A stretch of 64,000 bases of DNA from Phytophthora colocasiae (lineage: Eukaryota; Oomycota; Peronosporomycetes; Peronosporales; Peronosporaceae): assembly GCA_018806915.1 (NCBI GenBank), contig JAGKQI010000009.1:186001-250000 (forward strand), written 5' to 3'. The notes below the pieces were generated by a model. That model was not told the origin of the DNA, ran no database searches, and saw nothing but the letters and a program-made list of their open reading frames with translations. This document shows, one piece after another, positions 63,283 through 64,000 of the stretch; position 1 is the first letter of the stretch; each line of letters opens with the position of its first letter. Made by a program: the position numbers and the translations under genes.

Positions 63283-63713
63283 GATAGCAAAACACTCTCG
63301 TAGAATCTAACCACATACAGCAGCGAGCATTTTGTTAGTTAGCTAGCCAGCATAGCACACTACAATGCAACTCACCACTGGCCTGAAGTGCCCCTCTTCT
63401 TTCTGCAGTTGTGTCTTTACTTGCAGTTATTTAGCGTCCTCCGCGAAGGCACCGGTAGAGCCTTCTATGCTGGCGCCTTCTGAGCGATGCTAAGTCTAAA
63501 CAGTTTATTCATAATATACGACAACATGTTAAAGAATACGCCTTTGCTCTCAGGTACCTCCACGGATAACATACTCACACCACGCGCTTGACGAGACTTC
63601 CGCACTGGAGCACTTGGAGCAAGTTGGTTTTTTTGACCAATCGCGAGAAGGCGTCGATTGGTTGCTCCAATGTCCAATCGCCCAAGGCATCCAAATTTAG
63701 CTGGGATTGACAA
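63283..63713. other. Non-coding right arm of the DNA transposon, with terminal inverted repeat
   Basis: I see no ORF. It presumably carries the transposase promoter. CCAATCGC appears at about 63637-63645 and CCAATCGCCC at about 63674-63683, with CGATTGG between, mirroring the left arm. The terminal repeat ends at 63713. Confidence 0.6.
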
Positions 63714-63715
63714 TA

Positions 63716-64000
63716 ACGATATTGAAACAGAGGACACTAGATCGTCTGAAAGGATGGAGCGATCACGAGCTGGTTCATGTAAAGAGAGACTGGAACGGGA
63801 GTGCAGACAGCCTGGCAAGCGCAGCCCTACGACGCCAATGCGGGATCGAGGTTCGCGTCGAGGAAGACCAACAGGATCTAGTCACCTTGAATCGGCTAGA
63901 CGAGATCCTGACCCCCAAGACCGAAGATCTGGTGGTCCGAGTGTCCGCAGTAACTACGCGGGCCGCTCGAATGAGGACGGATGCTGCCGTCCTACAAGAG
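63716..64000 (+). pseudogene. pol: Pol of element E, continued (end of second RNase H and linker)
   Basis: It is open to the window edge and in phase with 59712-60713 after removal of the transposon and one TA. It reads TILKQRTLDRLKGW, then HELVHVKRDWNGSADSLASA, which supplies the last Asp of the second RNase H. The linker to integrase follows (LVTLNRLDEILTPKTEDLVV), matching B. Confidence 0.88.

Larger units (their letters stand above)
60714..63713 (-). mobile_element. Tc1/IS630-type DNA transposon with two convergent genes (3000 bp)
   Basis: It is flanked by TA (60712-60713 and 63714-63715), and removal restores the E reading frame (GGA TTA ACG ATA). The imperfect terminal inverted repeats begin TTGTGGGTTC on the left and TTGTCAATCC on the right and share AAAT.TGGAT. 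CAATCGCC-type words are repeated near both ends. It encodes a DD34E transposase on the minus strand and an unknown protein on the plus strand whose stop codons abut. Confidence 0.88.

Noticed and set aside
60714..63713. Companion ORF as part of element E
   Set aside because: It lies inside the transposon's inverted repeats and TA duplication, and removal restores E's frame.

Overview
The window is eukaryotic repetitive DNA and contains almost nothing except transposable elements stacked inside each other. I found no host gene, no rRNA, no tRNA gene and no CRISPR array. Oomycete (Phytophthora-like) DNA is the best guess. The grounds are chromodomain Ty3/Gypsy elements of two lineages, one with a second, cellular-type RNase H domain (reported for oomycete and plant Gypsy elements), a 63-bp GTGCGT...TAG intron, and moderate GC. 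This is inference from family knowledge, not a database match.

Five lineages are present. Gypsy-A: A1 (1-~5125, minus), an A-type 5' LTR (6820-7279, plus) and A2 (9317-10526, plus). Gypsy-C: C3 (8168-9316, plus, deleted), C1 (11204-17891 plus 45280-45912, minus) and C2 (37612-45187, plus). Gypsy-B/D/E: B (17892-37611 plus 45193-45279, minus), its diverged relative D (10527-11203, 45918-47788 and 52371-~55150, minus) and its close relative E (~55150-60713 and 63716-64000, plus). One Ty1/Copia element lies at 47789-52365 (minus) and one 3.0-kb Tc1/IS630-type DNA transposon at 60714-63713.

The nesting can be read from target-site duplications. C1 sits in D (ATCAT), B sits in the gag gene of C1 (TTTT), C2 sits in the 5' LTR of B (TCTTG), Copia sits in D (CGGAT), and the DNA transposon sits in E (TA). 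Removing the inserts restores the host reading frames at all the coding insertion sites checked. By-eye LTR divergence agrees with the order: C1 at least 4 substitutions in 421, B about 2 in 1318, C2 about 1 in 421, Copia about 1 in 282.

Within the Gypsy elements gag and pol overlap with pol in the -1 frame. Each lineage has its own slippery heptamer followed by a strong stem: A_AAA_AAC in A, G_GGA_AAC in C, G_TTA_AAC-stop in B/D/E. Pol encodes protease, RT, RNase H and integrase; C and B end in a chromodomain. B also carries an antisense, apparently spliced ORF between pol and its 3' LTR, and three head-to-tail copies of a 3.08-kb gag-protease block. Nearly all coding regions are disabled by nonsense codons, frameshifts or deletions. 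Several frameshifts are one-base homopolymer contractions, so some could be assembly errors.

Two sequence-wide patterns are not explained by coding. Gypsy-A and -C are saturated with short perfect hairpins throughout LTR, coding and non-coding parts. Gypsy-B/D/E are saturated with the word GATC.
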